A stretch of 64,000 nucleotides of DNA from Caulobacteraceae bacterium UBA3198 (GTDB taxonomy: Bacteria > Pseudomonadota > Alphaproteobacteria > Caulobacterales > Caulobacteraceae). Below the pieces are notes generated by a model. It ran no database searches and was not told the origin of the DNA. It saw only the letters and a list, made by a program, of their open reading frames with translations. Shown one piece after another: positions 34,455 to 42,415 of the stretch. The position numbers and the translations under genes were made by a program. The stretch covers positions 62,001-126,000 of the forward strand of contig DEWY01000015.1 in NCBI GenBank assembly GCA_002363865.1, given 5' to 3'. The first letter of the stretch is position 1, and each line of letters opens with the position of its first letter.

Positions 34455-35510
34455 GTGAGCCAAGTTTTCATCATTTCCATCGACGCCATGGGCGGTGATC
34501 ACGGCCCTGGGGTCACGATTCCGGCGCTGGCCTTGGCGGCGCGACGCCTCGGCCCCGACGTGCGCTTTCTGGCGCATGGCGAGGCTGCGCTGATTGAGGC
34601 CGAACTGGCCAAACTGCCGGACCTGGCGGGCCGCGTTGAGGTTCGCCACACCGACAAGCAGGTGGCGAGCGATGAGAAGCCCGCCACCGCCCTGCGCCGC
34701 GGCAAGGGCTCGAGCATGTGGAACGCCGTGGAGGCCGTGAAGCTTGGCGAGGCCGGCGGCGCGGTCTCGGCGGGTAATACAGGCGCCCTGATGGCGATCT
34801 CCAAATTGGTCCTGCGCATGAGCGCCGACCTGGATCGGCCTTGCCTGACGGCCAGCTGGCCGACTGTGCGGGGGTTCACCACCGTGCTGGATGTGGGCGC
34901 CAATGTGGATTGCGACGCCGCCCGGCTGGTGGAGTTCGCCATCCTTGGCGAGGCCTTTCACCGGGCCGCTCACGGGGTCGAGCGTCCCACCGTCGGCCTC
35001 CTGAATGTGGGATCGGAGGACATCAAGGGCCACGAGGAGGTCCGCGAAGCCCATCGAATCCTGCGGGAGGGCGCGGCGGGCCTGAACTATTTCGGGTTCG
35101 TCGAGGGCGATGACCTGACCCGCGGGGTGGTGGACGTGGTCGTCACCGACGGCTTCACCGGCAATGTGGCGCTGAAGACCGCCGAGGGTGTGGCGAAATT
35201 CATCTCTGGCGAATTGCGGACGGCCCTGATGTCATCGATGCCGTCGAAGCTCGGCGCCTTGCTCGCCCGCAAGGCTTTGCTGGCCTTCCGGGAAAAGCTG
35301 AGCCCGCCGGCGGCCGCGCCCCTGCTTGGCCTCAATGGTGTGGTGGTGAAGGGGCACGGCGGCGCCACCGTCCGCGACTTCGCCGACGCCATTCAGGTGG
35401 CGGCCGATCTGGCGCGGAGCGATTTCGCCGCCGAGATCACCCGTAGTCTGGAAAGACTGGGCCTTGCGGCCCAACCGATGACCGCCGAGGCGGGGCAGGG
35501 AGGCGAGTAG
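34455..35510 (+). CDS. plsX: phosphate acyltransferase PlsX
   Basis: 351 residues from GTG 34455. Makes acyl-phosphate from acyl-ACP for phospholipid synthesis. Seen: IISIDAMGGDHGPGVTIPALALA, GKGSSMWNAVEAVKLGEAGGAVSAGNTGALMAIS, TVGLLNVGSEDIKGHE, NYFGFVEGDDLTRGVVDVVVTDGFTGNVALKTAEG and GLNGVVVKGHGGATVRDFADAI. One base separates it from fabH, so the pair is co-transcribed. Confidence 0.97.
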   Translation: MSQVFIISIDAMGGDHGPGVTIPALALAARRLGPDVRFLAHGEAALIEAELAKLPDLAGRVEVRHTDKQVASDEKPATALRRGKGSSMWNAVEAVKLGEAGGAVSAGNTGALMAISKLVLRMSADLDRPCLTASWPTVRGFTTVLDVGANVDCDAARLVEFAILGEAFHRAAHGVERPTVGLLNVGSEDIKGHEEVREAHRILREGAAGLNYFGFVEGDDLTRGVVDVVVTDGFTGNVALKTAEGVAKFISGELRTALMSSMPSKLGALLARKALLAFREKLSPPAAAPLLGLNGVVVKGHGGATVRDFADAIQVAADLARSDFAAEITRSLERLGLAAQPMTAEAGQGGE

Positions 35511-35511
35511 C

Positions 35512-36492
35512 TTGAGTTCCGTGCGTCGCAGCGCCGTCACAGGCGTAGGGGGGTATCTCCCCGATGAGATCGTCACCAATGACGATCTCGCCAAGTTCGT
35601 GGACACCAGCGATGAGTGGATCCGCGAACGGACCGGCATCCGGATGCGTCGGCGCGCCAGCCCCGACCAGGCGGTCTCCGACCTCGCGGTCGAGGCGGCC
35701 AGACAGGCGTTGAGCGCGGCTGGGCGCACCGTCGACGAGGTTGATCTGATCATCGTCGCCACCACCACGCCGGATCTGACCTTTCCGGCTACGGCGGCCA
35801 TCGTCCAGCGGAAACTGGGCTGTCCTGTGGGCGTCGCCTTCGACATTCAGGCGGTCTGCTCGGGCTTCGTCTATGCCCTGTCGGTGGCCGACGGCTTTGT
35901 CGCCGGAGGCCGCAGCCGCTGCGCCCTGGTCATCGGGGCCGAGATGATGACCCGGCTCATGGACTGGACCGACCGCGGCACCTGCGTCCTGTTCGGGGAC
36001 GGCGCCGGCGCGGTCGTTCTGGAGCCGATCGAGGGCGATGGGACGACCGCCGACCGCGGACTCCTGGGCTTCGCCCTGCGGGCCGATGGGACCAAGCAGG
36101 ATCTGCTCTATGTGGACGGCGGTCCCTCGACCAATGGCGAGGTGGGAAAGCTGCGCATGCAGGGCAATCAGGTTTTCCGGCATGCGGTTGTGAACATCTC
36201 AGAGGCCGTGACGGCCGCCGCCGCCGACGCTGGCGTGGCTGTGGCCGATGTGGACTGGTTCATCCCCCACCAGGCCAACATGCGGATTCTCGAAGGCGTC
36301 GCCCGACGGCTGGGCATTGAGGAGTCCAAGGTCGTCACGACCGTGGCCGAGCACGCCAACACCTCTGCGGCATCCATTCCGCTGGCCCTGTCGGTGGCGG
36401 TCGCCGATGGCCGCATCAAGCGCGGCGACCTGCTTCTGCTGGAGGCCATGGGGGGAGGGCTCACCTGGGGCGCCTGCGTGGTTCGCTTCTGA
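35512..36492 (+). CDS. fabH: 3-oxoacyl-ACP synthase III
   Basis: 326 residues from TTG 35512; GGGAGG lies about 9 bases before it. The alternative GTG at 35521 removes three residues. Starts fatty-acid synthesis by joining acetyl-CoA to malonyl-ACP. The catalytic triad is Cys116 (AVCSGFVYAL), His in FIPHQANMRI and Asn in AEHANTSAASIPLAL; the C-terminal GGGLTWGA loop is standard. Follows plsX directly; ihfA follows 84-90 bases later. Confidence 0.97.
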   Translation: MSSVRRSAVTGVGGYLPDEIVTNDDLAKFVDTSDEWIRERTGIRMRRRASPDQAVSDLAVEAARQALSAAGRTVDEVDLIIVATTTPDLTFPATAAIVQRKLGCPVGVAFDIQAVCSGFVYALSVADGFVAGGRSRCALVIGAEMMTRLMDWTDRGTCVLFGDGAGAVVLEPIEGDGTTADRGLLGFALRADGTKQDLLYVDGGPSTNGEVGKLRMQGNQVFRHAVVNISEAVTAAAADAGVAVADVDWFIPHQANMRILEGVARRLGIEESKVVTTVAEHANTSAASIPLALSVAVADGRIKRGDLLLLEAMGGGLTWGACVVRF

Positions 36493-36582
36493 GCAAGGCG
36501 TGAAATCAGGGCGGGAACCCTTTGACCTTGCCCGACAATCACGGCATGAGGGGGCTTCATAGTTGTCCGGGGCGGGGTGCGT

Positions 36583-36891
36583 ATGAAGGGCTCGACATTG
36601 ACGCGGGCTGATCTTTGCGAGGCGGTCCACGACGAGGTGGGGCTGTCGCGTCAGGACTGCGCCACTCTGGTGGAGCGCACGCTGGAGCTCATGATCCAGG
36701 CCCTCGAGGCCGGCGAGCAGGTCAAGCTTTCAGGCTTTGGCGTCTTCCAGGTCCGCGCCAAACGCGCCCGGATGGGCCGCAATCCCAAAACCGGCGAGCC
36801 GGCGGCCATCGAGCCGCGCCGCGTGATCGGCTTCCGGGCGTCTCAGGTCATGAAGGCGAGGGTCGACAAGGCGCTCGCTGGAGGCGACTAG
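36583..36891 (+). CDS. ihfA: integration host factor subunit alpha
   Basis: 102 residues from ATG 36583 (a GTG two codons earlier is possible). DNA-bending HU/IHF fold: LTRADLCEAVHDEVGLSRQDCATLVERTLE, VKLSGFGVFQVRAKRARMGRNPKTGEPAAIEPRRVIGFRAS, with the intercalating-proline arm RNPKTGEPA. IHF aids sigma-54 promoters, including flagellar ones in Caulobacter. The merR gene follows after 3 bases. Confidence 0.95.
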   Translation: MKGSTLTRADLCEAVHDEVGLSRQDCATLVERTLELMIQALEAGEQVKLSGFGVFQVRAKRARMGRNPKTGEPAAIEPRRVIGFRASQVMKARVDKALAGGD

Positions 36892-36894
36892 ACC

Positions 36895-37302
36895 GTGGCC
36901 AAGAGCCCCGAAGCCTTCCGGACCATATCGGAAGCCGCTGAGGAGCTGGACGTGCCTCAGCATGTCCTGAGGTTCTGGGAGACCAAGTTCTCCTTTATTC
37001 GTCCCATGAAACGCGCCGGCGGTCGCCGGTTCTACCGGCCCCAGGATCTGGCCGTCCTGAAAGGCGTGCGTCGGCTGCTGCACGACGAGGGCTACACCAT
37101 CAAGGGCGTCCAGAAGCTGCATAAGGAACAGGGCGTGCGCCGGCTCCTGGCGATCGCCGAGGTGGATCTGGGCGTCACCATGGTCGAAACGACCAGCCTT
37201 GGCCCCGCGGGGCAGGACAGGTTGTGGCGCGTCCTGGAGGCGCTTGAAGCCGCCAAGGCTCAGCTCGATGAAGGTCTTGGGGACAGCCGCGATCAGGGCT
37301 GA
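36895..37302 (+). CDS. MerR family transcriptional regulator
   Basis: 135 residues from GTG 36895. Winged-helix HTH of the MerR type: FRTISEAAEELDVPQHVLRFWETKFSFIRPMKRAGGRRFYRPQDLAVLKGVRRLLHDEGYTIKGVQKL. The C-terminal part is short and lacks metal-binding cysteines, so it is not a metal sensor. The ihfA-merR pair is widely conserved in alphaproteobacteria; the ligand and target are unknown. Confidence 0.93.
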   Translation: MAKSPEAFRTISEAAEELDVPQHVLRFWETKFSFIRPMKRAGGRRFYRPQDLAVLKGVRRLLHDEGYTIKGVQKLHKEQGVRRLLAIAEVDLGVTMVETTSLGPAGQDRLWRVLEALEAAKAQLDEGLGDSRDQG

Positions 37303-37311
37303 CTTTGCGGG

Positions 37312-37340
37312 TTGCCCGGGGCGGGGCGCCCGCCTATAAG
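37312..37340 (+). promoter_or_regulatory. predicted promoter of tRNA-Pro(GGG)
   Basis: TTGCCCG at 37312-37318, then GCCTATAAG at 37332-37340 after 13 bases, matching the Caulobacter housekeeping pattern and placing the transcript start about 15 bases before the tRNA. Confidence 0.45.
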
Positions 37341-37361
37341 ACGCGACCTCGCCGCTGGCGA

Positions 37362-37438
<77 letters not shown>

Positions 37439-37501
37439 TCGCCTCATTTGGCGGGGTCGAATGGGGGTCCACATGGCGCCGCGCGCCGGGACCCAAGGGG
37501 C

Positions 37502-37699
37502 TTAGTGACCCCGGTTCATCCAGCTGATCAGCGGCAGTATCGGGACGCCCCAGGCCAGGCCCGCCACCGCGAAATAGACGGTCTGAATCCAGAGGCTGTC
37601 GGGCAGGCGTTCGCCGATGGCGATCGCCGCCACCGCATAGGCGGCCACGAAGGCCACTATGCCGAACAGGCCGATCAGTTTGCGCAGGCGGGCGCTCAT
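37502..37699 (-). CDS. DUF2842 family small membrane protein
   Basis: 65 residues from ATG 37699. Two hydrophobic helices (about residues 8-27 and 38-60) with the pattern LRKLIGLFGIVAFVAAYAV and VYFAVAGLAWGVPILPLISWM, which is typical of the alphaproteobacterial DUF2842 family. Function unknown. Stands alone, with 66 bases to the next gene. Confidence 0.8.
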   Translation of the reverse strand: MSARLRKLIGLFGIVAFVAAYAVAAIAIGERLPDSLWIQTVYFAVAGLAWGVPILPLISWMNRGH

Positions 37700-37765
37700 C
37701 AAATCCTCGCGACTAGCGGCGCCGGGGCGGCGCGAGCCCCATATAGGGTGCGCCGCCGCGCGATG

Positions 37766-38014
37766 TCACTTGCGCCGGATCAGGCCCAGGATCGCCAGGA
37801 GCAGGATGGCGCCGATGGTGGAGACGATCAGGCTGCCAATGAAGCCGCTGAACGGAAAGTCGATGGCGTTGGCGATGAAGCCGCCGATCAGGGCGCCGAC
37901 CAGGCCGACCACCAGATTGGTGAAAAGCCCATGGTCACGCTTCATGACCTTTTCAGCGATCCAGCCGGCGAAGATGCCGATGATGATCGCAGTGAGGATT
38001 CCGACGCCGCTCAT
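37766..38014 (-). CDS. GlsB/YeaQ/YmgE family stress-associated membrane protein
   Basis: 82 residues with three glycine-rich membrane helices. The GIFAGWIAEKVMKRDHGLFTNLVVGLVGALIGGFIAN pattern is the transglycosylase-associated (YeaQ/YmgE/GlsB) signature. These proteins are often induced by stress, but the biochemical role is not known. It lies 181 bases from the divergent ctaA start; that gap holds a short GGGGCAT/ATGCCCC hairpin (38120-38141). Confidence 0.88.
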   Translation of the reverse strand: MSGVGILTAIIIGIFAGWIAEKVMKRDHGLFTNLVVGLVGALIGGFIANAIDFPFSGFIGSLIVSTIGAILLLAILGLIRRK

Positions 38015-38195
38015 GCCTTGTTCTCCGCTACGCGGCGCTGTCGCCGCCCCATCACAATGCGGTCAAGCTTGGGCGGTTCCAAATGTGCTGGCAAGGACTG
38101 GGGGGGATGGAAAGAGAGGGGGGCATGGACGGATATGCCCCGGTGCTTTAGCCCATGACCCAACTTAAACCCCAAAGAGGCACGATCCCGCCGCA

Positions 38196-39227
38196 ATGAC
38201 CTCGTTCCTGCGCTCGGACCGGTCGACGCCGGTCGCCATCTGGCTGTCCATCGTGGCCGCCCTCGTTCTGGTGATGGTGGTCGTCGGCGGCGCCACCCGC
38301 CTGACGGACTCCGGCCTTTCGATCACTGAGTGGAAGCCCGTGACCGGCGCCCTGCCGCCCATGTCCGACGCCCACTGGGTGGCGGAATTCGACAAGTACC
38401 GGCAGATCCCACAGTACCAGCTGGTCAACCGGGGCATGTCCCTGGAAGAGTTCAAGGTGATCTATTGGTGGGAGTGGGCGCACCGCTTCCTGGGCCGCCT
38501 AGTGGGCCTGGTCTATGCGCTTCCGTTCGCCTACTTCCTGGTCCGCAGGCAGATCCCCAAACGGCTGATCCTGCGTTGCGTCGGCCTGCTGGCCCTGGGC
38601 GGCCTTCAAGGGGCGATCGGCTGGTGGATGGTCTCAAGCGGCCTGGCCGACCGGGTCTCGGTGGCCCCGGAGCGTCTCATGGTCCATCTGGGCCTGGCCT
38701 TCATCCTGTTCTCCGCCCTGATCTGGACGGCGCTGGACGCCTGGCGAGGCGAGGCGCGCCAACCCTTGCCCAGTCCGTGGAGCTTGCTGGCGCTCGGCCT
38801 GATGGCGTTGATCTTCCTGCAGATCCTGCTGGGCGCCCTGGTGGCCGGCAATGATGCCGGCCGGGTCTACACCGACTGGCCGCTGATGAACGGAACCCTC
38901 TTTCCTCGAGACTATGCGGGCGAGGGGATCTGGGGAACCATCGCCCACAGCCAGGGCGCGGTGCAGTTGCATCACCGCCTGCTGGGCTATGTGCTGACGG
39001 TCGTGGTCATCTGGATGGCGATCAGCGCGCGGCGCACCAACTATGTGCCGCCGCCGGCCAGGCGGCTGATGATGGCCACCACCCACGCCACCCTGCTGCA
39101 GGTGGTGCTGGGGATCGCCACCCTGGTGATGGTCGCGCCCCTATGGCTCAGCATGATCCACCAGTTCCTGGCCGCTATCGTGCTAGGTCTGGCGACGGCC
39201 TTCGCCTGGCGTATCCGCCGGGTCTAG
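38196..39227 (+). CDS. ctaA: heme A synthase (COX15/CtaA)
   Basis: 343 residues with eight membrane helices. Oxidises the methyl group of heme O to make heme A for cytochrome aa3. Seen: VVGGATRLTDSGLSITEWKPVTGALPPM, EWAHRFLGRLVGL (heme-ligand histidine), MVHLGLAFILFSALIWTAL, NDAGRVYTDWPLMNGTLFP, HHRLLGYVLTVVVIW and MIHQFLAAIVLG. It is the alphaproteobacterial/mitochondrial type. Terminal oxidase genes are not in the window. Confidence 0.96.
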   Translation: MTSFLRSDRSTPVAIWLSIVAALVLVMVVVGGATRLTDSGLSITEWKPVTGALPPMSDAHWVAEFDKYRQIPQYQLVNRGMSLEEFKVIYWWEWAHRFLGRLVGLVYALPFAYFLVRRQIPKRLILRCVGLLALGGLQGAIGWWMVSSGLADRVSVAPERLMVHLGLAFILFSALIWTALDAWRGEARQPLPSPWSLLALGLMALIFLQILLGALVAGNDAGRVYTDWPLMNGTLFPRDYAGEGIWGTIAHSQGAVQLHHRLLGYVLTVVVIWMAISARRTNYVPPPARRLMMATTHATLLQVVLGIATLVMVAPLWLSMIHQFLAAIVLGLATAFAWRIRRV

Positions 39228-39246
39228 GCCGCCGCCGGACGCCCAT

Positions 39247-40656
39247 TCAGGCGCGGAAGCTGTCCCAGGGTCCGGTGATCGCCACCGTCAGACCCGGCCA
39301 GTAGATGTTGACGAAGCAGGTGGAACCGTCCGGGGAGAAGCAGGCGCCGGCCAGCTCGGCGTTCCCCTCGAAGACGTTACGGGCGATGGTGTAGACGCGT
39401 CCGTCGGGCGTGATGCCCTTCAGGTGATTGCGCAGGGTCTCGGAATAGCGGTCCTCGCACGCGAAGATGTGCCCCCAGGGCGAGATGGCCAGGTTGTCGG
39501 CGAAATCCATGACCCGGTTGTCGGTCGGTTCGACAAATAGCTCCAGATAGCCCGGATCGTCGGCCTCACCGGCCTGTCCCTCCTGCGGGCTGGGGATATA
39601 GCGCAGAACCTGTCCATGGCCGGCCGGGCCGCTGGAGGTGCAGGTGAAATAGACCCCCTCCGGGCTCCAGAAGATCCCTTCGCCCCGGCCAATGAACGCC
39701 GCGCCGGCCTTCTGCATGCGGAAGCGCAGGTCCTCATTGGGATTGTCGGCGCCCTCCACATCGATCCAGACGCAGGCCTTGCGATCCCCCACCTTCCAGG
39801 TGGGTTCAGAGCCTTTCATATTGCGCGCGTCGCCGCCTTCCGGCGCATCCCGGAATCCGAGAGTCTGCAACCGCCCGCCCTTGCTGAGATCGCGGCGGTC
39901 ATGGGGCAGGAAGCGGTAGAACAGCCCCTTGGAGTCAAACGAGTCTTCGGTCTCGTAGACGACGCCGGTTGTGGGATCGACGGCGGCCGCCTCGTGCTGG
40001 AACCGCCCCATGGCCTTAAGCGGCACGGGATCGATCAGCCCTCGATTGCGCGCCGGCACCTCGAACACCCAGCCATGGTCTTTACCCAGCCCAGCCTTGG
40101 GCGAGAGGGTGGTTTCCTCACAGGTCAGCCAGGACCCCCAGGGCGTCACGCCCCCCGAGCAGTTGACCAGGGTGCCGGTCAGGCTGAGGTGCTGGCTCTC
40201 CAGCCGCTGACGCTTCAGATCGTAGACCAGGGTGGTGACGCCGCCGCCCAGGGGATAGCCGTCAGGACCCACGTCATAGGCCTGCTCCGGCTTGAGCTTG
40301 TCAGCCAGCTTCCGCCCGTGGCCGAGCGGCCCATAGTTGAGATCGCGGGGGCTGAGCTCGTGGTTGCGCAGCAGGGCGAGCCGCGACCCGCCCAGGGGGA
40401 CCACCCCCATGCCGTCAGCCTTGTAGGGCACGAAGAAGCCGTCATCCATGGTCTGGCCGGCGTGGGAGATGACCCGGTAGGAGAAGCCCTCGGGCAGGTC
40501 GAGGATCTTGTACGGGTCCGGCTTCAGCGGGCCGTAGCCATAGATCTCGTTGAGGTAGGTTTCGGAATTGGCCTGGGCCTGGGCGCGGAGGGCGTAGCCG
40601 GAAAAGGCCGCGCCGGCCGCGGCGGCGCCCAGCAGGGCGCGACGATGAAGGGACAT
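39247..40656 (-). CDS. phoX: PhoX-family alkaline phosphatase, Tat-exported
   Basis: 469 residues from ATG 40656. Twin-arginine signal peptide SLHRRALLGAAAAGAAFSGYA. The body is a beta-propeller of the PhoX/DUF839 family: GGSRLALLRNHELSPRDLNYG, NCSGGVTPWGSWLTCEETT, FQHEAAAVDPTTGVVYETEDSFDSKGLFYRFLP, GEGIFWSPEGVYFTCTSSG and NLAISPWGHIFACEDRY. PhoX enzymes are calcium/iron-dependent periplasmic phosphatases often induced by phosphate starvation. A half-match to a Pho box lies about 210 bases upstream on the same strand. Confidence 0.9.
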   Translation of the reverse strand: MSLHRRALLGAAAAGAAFSGYALRAQAQANSETYLNEIYGYGPLKPDPYKILDLPEGFSYRVISHAGQTMDDGFFVPYKADGMGVVPLGGSRLALLRNHELSPRDLNYGPLGHGRKLADKLKPEQAYDVGPDGYPLGGGVTTLVYDLKRQRLESQHLSLTGTLVNCSGGVTPWGSWLTCEETTLSPKAGLGKDHGWVFEVPARNRGLIDPVPLKAMGRFQHEAAAVDPTTGVVYETEDSFDSKGLFYRFLPHDRRDLSKGGRLQTLGFRDAPEGGDARNMKGSEPTWKVGDRKACVWIDVEGADNPNEDLRFRMQKAGAAFIGRGEGIFWSPEGVYFTCTSSGPAGHGQVLRYIPSPQEGQAGEADDPGYLELFVEPTDNRVMDFADNLAISPWGHIFACEDRYSETLRNHLKGITPDGRVYTIARNVFEGNAELAGACFSPDGSTCFVNIYWPGLTVAITGPWDSFRA

Positions 40657-40721
40657 GGGGCTCCAGAGTTCAAAGGCGTTTGAACCCATTCTAGCCGAAA
40701 CCCGTGGCGAGGCGATGACTA

Positions 40722-40769
40722 GAGCGCGTTCCGATAAGTGGAAGCCGGTTATCGGGACGAAACGCGCTC
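40722..40769. repeat. palindromic intergenic element A
   Basis: Perfect 9-base arms GAGCGCGTT (40722-40730) and AACGCGCTC (40761-40769), with a nested pair CGATAA / TTATCG inside. It looks like the dispersed palindromes common between genes in alphaproteobacteria, and lies next to a second, different palindrome. Confidence 0.65.
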
Positions 40770-40783
40770 AAGACTTGGAGTGT

Positions 40784-40832
40784 AGAGCCTGATTCAACGA
40801 TCGGACGGTTCCGTCCGATCGCATCGGGCTCT
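40784..40832. repeat. palindromic intergenic element B
   Basis: Outer arms AGAGCC (40784-40789) and GGCTCT (40827-40832) enclose a perfect 11-bp hairpin, CGATCGGACGG - TT - CCGTCCGATCG (40798-40821). Nested structure and location between genes suggest a REP-like element; genome copies cannot be checked here. Confidence 0.65.
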
Positions 40833-40863
40833 AGCATCAAATCGGGGTTGGAGCGGGTCGATA

Positions 40864-40880
40864 TGACAGTTATCGTGTCA
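40864..40880. promoter_or_regulatory. TGACA-N7-TGTCA operator-like palindrome
   Basis: TGACA (40864-40868) and TGTCA (40876-40880) with a 7-base spacer in unusually AT-rich DNA, 48 bases before the HCCA-isomerase-like gene. Read on the minus strand, ATAACTGTCAT matches the second half of a Pho box, pointing toward phoX; the first half matches poorly. Confidence 0.35.
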
Positions 40881-40927
40881 ATACATATGGGCGAGGATTT
40901 CGCCTGAGCGGCGCAGCGGAGGCTCCC

Positions 40928-41584
40928 TTGACCCTGACCTATGATCTCTACTGGTCCTTCCGCTCACCCTATTCCTACATGATCACTCCGCGGCTGATGG
41001 CCCTGGAGACCGAGTTTGACGTCAAGGGCGTGATCCGTCCGGTCTATCCCTTGGCGGTGCGCACGCCGGAGTTCTTCGAGACCCGCGATCCCCTCTGGTT
41101 CAGCTATTTTCTGACGGACATTCATCGCGAGGCGGCCTTCCTCGGGGTGCCGTTCGCTTGGCCCCGCCCAGACCCCGTCTATATGGACATGGCCACCCGC
41201 ACCTATCCCAAGGAGCAGCCGCACATCCATCGCCTCACACAGATGGGCGTGGCGGCCGCCGAGCGTGGCAAGGGGCTGGCCTATCTGACGGAGGTCAGCC
41301 GGACCATCTGGAGCGGCGAGGTCGAGAACTGGCATGAGGGCGACCACCTGGCCCGTGCGGCCGAGCGGGCAGGGCTTGATGCGACCGAACTCGCCGCCGC
41401 CGTGGACGCCGAAGCCGATCGGCTCGACGCCGTGGTTGAGGCCAACCAGGTCGCCCAGCGGCAGGCCGGCCACTACGGGGTGCCGATGATCGCCTTCAAC
41501 AACGAACCCTTCTTCGGCCAGGATCGGTTTGATCAGTTCAGATGGCGCCTGGAGCAGCAGGGCCTGACCCGGCGCGCCGGCTGA
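40928..41584 (+). CDS. 2-hydroxychromene-2-carboxylate isomerase / DsbA-family protein
   Basis: 218 residues from TTG 40928, with GGAGG 6 bases before. Thioredoxin-like fold with an inserted helical domain, as in HCCA isomerase and kappa-class glutathione transferase. The N-terminal motif WSFRSPYSY has Ser rather than a CxxC pair, and the C-terminal HYGVPMIAFNNEPFFGQDRFDQFRW contains the cis-proline loop. Probably a glutathione-dependent isomerase or transferase; an aromatic-degradation context is missing, so the substrate is unknown. Confidence 0.8.
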   Translation: MTLTYDLYWSFRSPYSYMITPRLMALETEFDVKGVIRPVYPLAVRTPEFFETRDPLWFSYFLTDIHREAAFLGVPFAWPRPDPVYMDMATRTYPKEQPHIHRLTQMGVAAAERGKGLAYLTEVSRTIWSGEVENWHEGDHLARAAERAGLDATELAAAVDAEADRLDAVVEANQVAQRQAGHYGVPMIAFNNEPFFGQDRFDQFRWRLEQQGLTRRAG

Positions 41585-41664
41585 CGACCATAAGCTGGTA
41601 GGCGGCTTGGCTGGACCTGATACAGTCGGGGCAGGGATGCGTTCGGCGCGGCCCCGGCCCGACG

Positions 41665-42405
41665 ATGGCCTCACCTTTCGACAGATGGTTCATGAGCGAT
41701 TCCAAACCGCCCTCCGGTCTGCCGGAGCCAACGCCCGTCTCGGCCAAGATCCGGGCGCGGCTGAAGTCCTCCAACAAGCGCTTCTTCGCCAACGACAATA
41801 TCGCCGCCTTCCTTGAGCCAGGTGAGCTCGAGGGGCTGCTGGACGAGGTCGAGGGCAAGTTTCGATCCGTGCTCGACAGCCTGGTGATCGACACCGAGAG
41901 CGATCACAACACCCAGGACACCGCCCGCCGGGTGGCCAAGATGTACCTCACCGAGGTGTTCCGCGGCCGCTATGCCGAGGCCCCGCCGGTAACGGAGTTT
42001 CCCAACGCCGCGGCTCTGAACGAGCTGATGATCGTCGGGCCGATCACGGTGCGCAGCGCCTGCAGCCATCACTTCTGTCCGATCATGGGCCGGCTCTGGG
42101 TCGGCCTGATGCCCAATGAGCATTCCAACCTGATCGGCCTGTCGAAATACTCCCGCCTCGCCGAGTGGGTGATGTCGCGCCCCCAGATCCAGGAAGAGGC
42201 CATCACCCAGATGGCCGAATTATTGATGGAGAAGGTGCGTCCCGATGGTCTGGCTGTGGTGATGGAGGCCGACCACTTCTGCATGCACTGGCGCGGGGTC
42301 AAGGATTCCGAGACCAAGATGACCAACAGCGTCATGCGCGGATCGTTTCTCAAGGACCACACCCTGCGCAGCGAGTTTCTCTCGCTGATCAAGTCCAGCA
42401 AGTAG
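41665..42405 (+). CDS. folE: GTP cyclohydrolase I, divergent
   Basis: 246 residues from ATG 41665; the ATG at 41692 is an alternative and neither has a clear ribosome site. Converts GTP to dihydroneopterin triphosphate. Family features: DTARRVAKMYLTEVF, zinc ligands in ACSHHFCPIMGR and DHFCMHWRGVKD, LIGLSKYSRLAEWV, QIQEEAITQMAELL and SVMRGSFLKD. It differs from common FolE: CSHH instead of CEHH and HFCMHW instead of HLCM-M. Ten bases before a BLUF gene, so probably co-transcribed with it. Confidence 0.88.
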   Translation: MASPFDRWFMSDSKPPSGLPEPTPVSAKIRARLKSSNKRFFANDNIAAFLEPGELEGLLDEVEGKFRSVLDSLVIDTESDHNTQDTARRVAKMYLTEVFRGRYAEAPPVTEFPNAAALNELMIVGPITVRSACSHHFCPIMGRLWVGLMPNEHSNLIGLSKYSRLAEWVMSRPQIQEEAITQMAELLMEKVRPDGLAVVMEADHFCMHWRGVKDSETKMTNSVMRGSFLKDHTLRSEFLSLIKSSK

Positions 42406-42415
42406 GTAAGGCGTC

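Noticed and set aside
38120..38141. GGGGCAT / ATGCCCC hairpin before ctaA
   Set aside because: Short stem without T-run or ribosome-site contact; probably chance in GC-rich DNA.
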